The position numbers and the translations under genes are program-made. A stretch of 9,023 nucleotides of DNA from JAAYCI01 sp964472465. Lineage in GTDB: Bacteria; Bacillota; Clostridia; Oscillospirales; Ruminococcaceae. The stretch covers positions 1-9,023 of the forward strand of contig CAYYLW010000111.1 of assembly GCA_964472465.1 (NCBI GenBank), read 5' to 3'. The notes under the pieces were generated by a model, which ran no database searches, was not told where the DNA came from, and saw nothing but the letters and a program-made list of their open reading frames with translations. Numbering within the stretch: the stretch's first letter is position 1; every line of letters begins with the position of its first letter. This document shows positions 6,556 to 9,023 of this stretch, one piece after another.

Positions 6556-7389
6556 TTAGGGCTGCTCTTGCACCGGTTTATTCCGTTTAAAAATTTTGCG
6601 GAGCAAGGCGGCTAACCCGCGGAATACCGCCGGAATCACCTTGCCAATTAGCAAGCCGCCGGCCACAGTGCACAGTAGCCCCAGCCCCAACAGCAAAATG
6701 CCAATACCCACCGAGGCAAAACCCGTGGGCAGAGAGATGGAAAACCCAAAACTGCCCACCACAATGGCCAAAACACCACCCGCTACCAGGCTAACGCCCA
6801 CAATGATTGGCACCAGCAAGGTCATGAACAAGGCCACCAGCAGGCCTGCCAAAGCGCCAAACAAACCGCCCGCCAGCCCCAGAATGGCCGGGCTGAACAA
6901 AATGCACAGAATCACGATGAGGGCAACCAGCCCCCCATTCATTTTTTTCTTCTGCGGCGGGGGCGCCACCGGCATACCCGCCGGCGGTACCGTGTTGCCA
7001 TAGCCATGGGGCGGGGGCGCCCAGCCCTGGCTGCCCGGCGGGGGTGGCGCGTTTGGCGCCGCGCCCATGCCAAATGCCGCTTCTGTGGGCGGGGGCACGG
7101 GTTGCACCGGGGGTGGCGGGGGTTCTTGCACCGCGCTTGGCATTTCCAGCACCGGTTCTGCCGCCACCGGTTTTTCCGGGGGCACCCAGCCGTCGGCCTC
7201 GCTTTCGGCCCGCACCATGGCGGCCACCTCTTCGGGGCTGCCCAGTTCGGCCAGCACCTCGGCTTCGCGTTCGGGGCCCGCATCATCAAAATATTCTGTG
7301 TAGTATTGCAGGGCCGCCACCCGCTCGTCGGGCGGAACCTCCTGCAAACCCTCTTTTAACTTCTCTATAAATTCTGCTTTATTCATCAT
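6556..7389 (-). CDS. HAAS (DUF1700) domain membrane protein with Pro-rich linker
   Basis: This 277-aa protein has three parts. Residues 1-65 form a helical HAAS/DUF1700 domain: the opening MNKAEFIEKLKEGLQEVPPD, the YYTEYFDDA motif at 29-37 and the LGSPEEVAAMVR motif at 49-60 are classic. Residues about 66-148 are a Pro/Ala/Gly-rich linker ending in KKK. Residues about 150-265 hold roughly four hydrophobic helices, followed by a basic tail (RKIFKRNK). The N-domain would face the cytoplasm. HAAS proteins are thought to couple PadR-type regulators to membrane effectors, but the mechanism is not established. The start overlaps the padR stop: ATGATGAATAA holds two possible ATGs (7389 and 7386) and the padR TAA. 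GGAGG lies 5 or 8 nt upstream, inside padR, so translation of the two genes is probably coupled. The second ATG (giving MNKAEF) fits the family start slightly better. Confidence 0.85.
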   Translation of the reverse strand: MMNKAEFIEKLKEGLQEVPPDERVAALQYYTEYFDDAGPEREAEVLAELGSPEEVAAMVRAESEADGWVPPEKPVAAEPVLEMPSAVQEPPPPPVQPVPPPTEAAFGMGAAPNAPPPPGSQGWAPPPHGYGNTVPPAGMPVAPPPQKKKMNGGLVALIVILCILFSPAILGLAGGLFGALAGLLVALFMTLLVPIIVGVSLVAGGVLAIVVGSFGFSISLPTGFASVGIGILLLGLGLLCTVAGGLLIGKVIPAVFRGLAALLRKIFKRNKPVQEQP

Positions 7390-7708
7390 GCGTTCCTCCG
7401 AACAACAGATTCTCTATCCTCTCCCGATACGCCTTCCACTCTTCCCGGTATTTTTCCAGTTGAACCTCCCCTTCTGGGGTAATGGTGTAATACCGGCGGT
7501 TCCTCCCCGCGTACTCTTGGTCATACGCTGCCAGGTAGCCATTTTTTTGCAGCCGCCGCAGCACTGGGTATAAAGTGCTCTCGCTGATCTCCACAACCTC
7601 CCGTACATCCTGGGTGATCTTATATCCGTAGGTGTCCAGCTTGCTCACCGCACTCAGTACCAGGGCATCCAGCAGGGCTGCTCCAGTGTTGAATGTCACA
7701 CGCTTCAT
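7379..7708 (-). CDS. PadR-family transcriptional regulator
   Basis: This compact winged-helix regulator of 109 aa is the size of the PadR-s2 subfamily. LLDALVLSAVSKLDTYGYKITQDV (about 12-35) is the typical first helix pair. ISESTLYPVLRRLQKNGYL (41-59) is the recognition helix with the family's STLYPxLxRLExxGxL pattern, and the wing AGRNRRYYTITPEG (67-80) is also standard. A C-terminal helix (about 82-103) provides the dimer interface. The ATG at 7708 has AAAGGCGGGAG immediately upstream. It leads an operon with the HAAS, DUF4097 and pspC genes and overlaps the HAAS start. Its own promoter carries a perfect inverted repeat, so autorepression is likely. Which signal it senses cannot be read from the sequence; a divergent drug-exporter gene is another possible target. 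Confidence 0.92.
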   Translation of the reverse strand: MKRVTFNTGAALLDALVLSAVSKLDTYGYKITQDVREVVEISESTLYPVLRRLQKNGYLAAYDQEYAGRNRRYYTITPEGEVQLEKYREEWKAYRERIENLLFGGTHDE

Positions 7709-7776
7709 CTCCCGCCTTTTGTTAAATTCCTCTTTGTTCCGAACCGTCGCTTTTTCTTATGCTCCTCTTTTCTGTT

Positions 7777-7805
7777 AACAATATTATAGCTTGTATAATA
7801 TTGTT
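7777..7805. promoter_or_regulatory. Perfect 12-bp inverted repeat, likely PadR operator
   Basis: AACAATATTATA (7777-7788) and TATAATATTGTT (7794-7805) are exact reverse complements separated by 5 nt. The 29-bp palindrome covers the -10 box and the whole spacer of the padR promoter, so a dimer bound here would block RNA polymerase. It lies 69 nt upstream of padR. PadR proteins are known to bind such dyads in their own promoters; the assignment to this PadR is inferred from position. Confidence 0.7.
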
Positions 7806-7811
7806 TGTCAA
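7783..7811 (-). promoter_or_regulatory. Consensus sigma-A promoter of the padR operon
   Basis: On the minus strand TTGACA (7811-7806) and TATAAT (7788-7783) are both perfect consensus boxes with exactly 17 nt between them. Transcription would start near 7776, leaving a leader of about 68 nt before padR. A promoter this strong would need repression, which fits the palindrome that overlaps it. Confidence 0.85.
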
Positions 7812-7855
7812 TTCTTATTATAAACTTTTTTATATTGTGCGTTTGATAATAAGAA
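7812..7855. repeat. Second inverted repeat upstream of the padR promoter
   Basis: TTCTTATTAT (7812-7821) and ATAATAAGAA (7846-7855) are exact reverse complements. With one bulged base at 7845, the pairing extends through AAAC (7822-7825) and GTTT (7841-7844) to 14 bp. It begins right beside the -35 box of padR. The core TTCTTATTA occurs a third time at 7906-7914. It could be an operator for PadR or for another regulator of the divergent MFS gene, or an mRNA structure if a promoter further right is used. Confidence 0.5.
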
Positions 7856-7947
7856 CGAGAGGGCCGCCGCTCTGTCTTCATCCGGGTCAAAAAATTTTGC
7901 TTTTCTTCTTATTAAGGGTAATAAAGCCCCACCGGCCCAATTTCCGT

Positions 7948-7971
7948 TTTTTTACAGTGAATTGTAAAAAA
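7948..7971. promoter_or_regulatory. 9-bp inverted repeat just upstream of the MFS promoter
   Basis: TTTTTTACA (7948-7956) and TGTAAAAAA (7963-7971) are exact reverse complements with a 6-nt centre. The repeat ends 4 nt before the -35 box of the MFS gene promoter. The ACA-N6-TGT core with AT-rich flanks is the kind of dyad bound by MarR, TetR or PadR-type regulators. Which protein binds, if any, cannot be told from the sequence. Confidence 0.5.
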
Positions 7972-7975
7972 GTGC

Positions 7976-8004
7976 TTGCATCTTGCCGCTTTGTCTTGTA
8001 TACT
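7976..8004 (+). promoter_or_regulatory. Sigma-A promoter of the leader ORF-MFS transcript
   Basis: TTGCAT (7976-7981) and TATACT (7999-8004) have exactly 17 nt between them and a good match to consensus. The transcript would start near 8011, about 18 nt before the AGGAGG of the leader ORF and about 200 nt before the MFS start codon. Confidence 0.7.
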
Positions 8005-8041
8005 GTTCCTTACTTCACCCACGCTTTTAGGAGGTTCCCCC

Positions 8042-8101
8042 ATGTGTTCTTACTTTTCTGTTGCCCGCTCCATGCGGTTTTTTGCCGCAACAACACCATA
8101 G
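8042..8101 (+). CDS. 19-aa leader peptide of the MFS gene (putative attenuator ORF)
   Basis: ATG at 8042 to TAG at 8099-8101 encodes MCSYFSVARSMRFFAATTP. An AGGAGG Shine-Dalgarno ends 7 nt upstream, the best-placed ribosome binding site in the window, and the promoter lies just before that. The ORF is followed at 36 nt by an intrinsic terminator and then by the MFS gene. Short ORFs in this position act as leader peptides: an antibiotic-stalled ribosome changes RNA folding so that the terminator does not form. The sequence is not rich in one amino acid, which argues against amino-acid attenuation. Inside the ORF, TGCGG (8073-8077) can pair with CCGCA (8085-8089), a fold that translation would disrupt. 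I do not recognise this peptide from a named resistance gene. Role is inferred from layout. Confidence 0.6.
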   Translation: MCSYFSVARSMRFFAATTP

Positions 8102-8117
8102 TATATTCACCAGCTTG

Positions 8118-8148
8118 GGGAGAAAACGGCCTATTTGCCTTTTCCGCC
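8118..8148 (+). promoter_or_regulatory. Candidate antiterminator hairpin
   Basis: GGC (8128-8130), AAAA (8123-8126) and G8122/G8120 can pair with GCC (8137-8139), TTTT (8140-8143) and CC (8144-8145), with single-base bulges at 8127 and 8121. GG (8118-8119) may then pair with CC (8147-8148) across a bulged G. This fold uses up the left arm of the terminator at 8137-8163, so the two structures exclude each other. It is imperfect and less stable than the terminator by eye. Confidence 0.4.
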
Positions 8149-8169
8149 TTTGGTGGAAAAGGCTTTTTT
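8137..8169 (+). terminator. Intrinsic terminator between the leader ORF and the MFS gene (attenuator)
   Basis: A 12-bp stem (8137-8148 with 8152-8163, including one G-U pair) closes on a TTT loop and is followed by six T residues and, after GTC, five more. It stands 36 nt after the leader stop and 44 nt before the MFS start, so by default transcription should stop before the exporter gene. Confidence 0.85.
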
Positions 8170-8212
8170 GTCTTTTTATCCCCTTTCACAAACCATGGAG
8201 GTTCCCCCATTT

Positions 8213-9023
8213 ATGACTTATTCCTGGAAAAAGAATACAGCCATTTTCCTGTCTAGCCAGGCCATTTCGCTCTTCGGCTCTTCGCTGGCGCAATACGCCA
8301 TCACCTGGTACATCGTTCTCCAGATGCAGTCTGGCCTACACTCCACCCTATCCATTGTTTTTGGCATTTTGCCCATGTTCTTCCTCACACCCTTTACCGG
8401 TGTTCTGGCCGACCGGTACGACCGCAAACGCCTCATCATTCTGGCCGACGGCGGCATTGCCCTGTGCACCCTTGTCATCGCGCTGTTCTTCCTGGGTGGG
8501 CACGGCAGCATTCCCCTGCTGTATGGCGCGCTGTTCGTGCGCGCGGTGGGGGGCGCGGTGCAAACGCCCTGTGTGGGCGCCATGTTGCCAGACCTGGTGC
8601 CCGAAGAGCACCTCACCCGGGTGAACGGCATAAACGGCACGCTGCAATCCCTCATTACCCTGGCCTCCCCCATGCTTTCGGGCGCGCTGCTAGGGCTGGC
8701 CAGCTTGGAGATTGTGTTTTTTGTGGACGTCATCACCGCCACCTTGGCCATAGTGGTGCTGCTGGGCTTCTTCCGCCTGCCCAAAAGCCGTGTGGTGGCT
8801 TCGCCCGCCCCAGTGCCCGGCGAAGAAGCCCCGCCCAGCTCCCGCGCCTGGCTGCACGATATGCGCCTGGGCCTGCGCTATATCCGCCAAAGCCCCTACC
8901 TGAAAAACTATTTCATCCTCTGCCTGCTCTATTTCTTCATGGTGGCCCCGGTGGCCTTCCTCACCCCCTTGCAGGCCGCGCGGAACTATGGCGGCGAGGT
9001 GTGGCGGCTTACCGCCGTGGAGA
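8213..9023 (+). CDS. MFS transporter, drug-exporter (Mef/EntS-like) type, runs off the right edge
   Basis: The first 270 codons of a 12-helix-type major facilitator are present. MTYSWKKNTAIFLSSQAISLFGSSLAQYAI opens helix 1, and motif A GVLADRYDRKRL (63-74) lies between helices 2 and 3. LFVRAVGGAVQTP (107-119) is helix 4 with its usual G-rich pattern, and LPDLVPEEHLTRVNG (125-139) follows, as in macrolide-efflux Mef and related exporters. A charged cytoplasmic loop (about 190-230) separates the halves, and the window ends around helix 7. The ATG at 8213 has GGAGG 11 nt upstream; an in-frame ATG at 8195 has no ribosome binding site. Expression appears controlled by the upstream leader ORF and terminator, the arrangement expected for a ribosome-targeting-antibiotic exporter. 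Substrate cannot be told; family call firm. Confidence 0.88.
   Translation, partial: MTYSWKKNTAIFLSSQAISLFGSSLAQYAITWYIVLQMQSGLHSTLSIVFGILPMFFLTPFTGVLADRYDRKRLIILADGGIALCTLVIALFFLGGHGSIPLLYGALFVRAVGGAVQTPCVGAMLPDLVPEEHLTRVNGINGTLQSLITLASPMLSGALLGLASLEIVFFVDVITATLAIVVLLGFFRLPKSRVVASPAPVPGEEAPPSSRAWLHDMRLGLRYIRQSPYLKNYFILCLLYFFMVAPVAFLTPLQAARNYGGEVWRLTAVE

Noticed and set aside
7006..7370. Plus-strand open frames across the HAAS linker
   Set aside because: They are antisense readings of the Pro-rich linker, giving Gly/His/Arg-rich low-complexity peptides.
7777..7805. The palindrome as an intrinsic terminator
   Set aside because: It is AT-only in the arms, has no U tract on either side and overlaps a perfect promoter, so an operator role fits better.
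8042..8101. Leader ORF as an amino-acid-biosynthesis type attenuator
   Set aside because: There is no run of one amino acid, and the gene downstream is an exporter, so stalling by a drug is more likely than charged-tRNA sensing.
7759..8256. 165-codon plus-strand frame covering the divergent promoters and attenuator
   Set aside because: It runs through the padR promoter, the MFS promoter and a terminator and has no ribosome binding site. The 19-codon leader ORF in another frame has the real start signals.
8218..8890. Minus-strand open frames across the MFS gene
   Set aside because: They are antisense to an unmistakable transporter and have no start signals.

Overview
The window reads as chromosomal DNA of a GC-rich, gut-type Clostridia. 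Oscillospiraceae/Ruminococcaceae relatives such as Faecalibacterium, Gemmiger or Subdoligranulum are the best guess. The reasons are a V-type (NtpFIK-order) ATPase, Gram-positive style ribosome binding sites and sigma-A promoters, GC-rich coding regions separated by AT-rich spacers, and a PadR/HAAS/DUF4097/PspC cassette. The genus is inferred, not shown by a marker gene. There are no rRNA or tRNA genes, insertion sequences or CRISPR arrays.

Layout: (1) 1-1410, minus strand: the start of a V-type ATPase operon, with peripheral-stalk subunit NtpF/AhaH followed by membrane subunit I, which runs off the left edge. (2) 1411-1714: a divergent promoter region. (3) 1715-4749, plus strand: a D-Ala-D-Ala carboxypeptidase (S11 family) and nicotinate phosphoribosyltransferase. 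Their upstream regions share an identical 17-nt motif. (4) 4825-4857: a strong hairpin terminator that works in both directions between converging units, followed by about 190 bp without a gene. (5) 5047-7708, minus strand: a four-gene envelope-stress-like operon in the order padR, HAAS/DUF1700 membrane protein, DUF4097 beta-repeat membrane protein and PspC. It is driven by a perfect consensus promoter whose spacer and -10 lie inside a perfect 12-bp inverted repeat, the likely PadR operator. (6) 7709-8041: an AT-rich divergent control region with two further inverted repeats. (7) 8042-9023, plus strand: a 19-codon leader ORF with its own strong Shine-Dalgarno, a strong intrinsic terminator, and then an MFS drug-exporter-like gene that runs off the right edge.

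The most interesting part is the 7.7-8.2 kb region. The leader ORF, a competing antiterminator fold, the terminator and the MFS gene together look like ribosome-mediated transcriptional attenuation of an antibiotic exporter. The arrangement is comparable in logic to the leader-peptide switches known for mef/msr-type resistance genes. It lies next to a PadR operon with a textbook-looking operator. The neighbouring DUF4097 protein has a strict 19-residue V-G-S ladder suggesting a small beta-solenoid outside the membrane.
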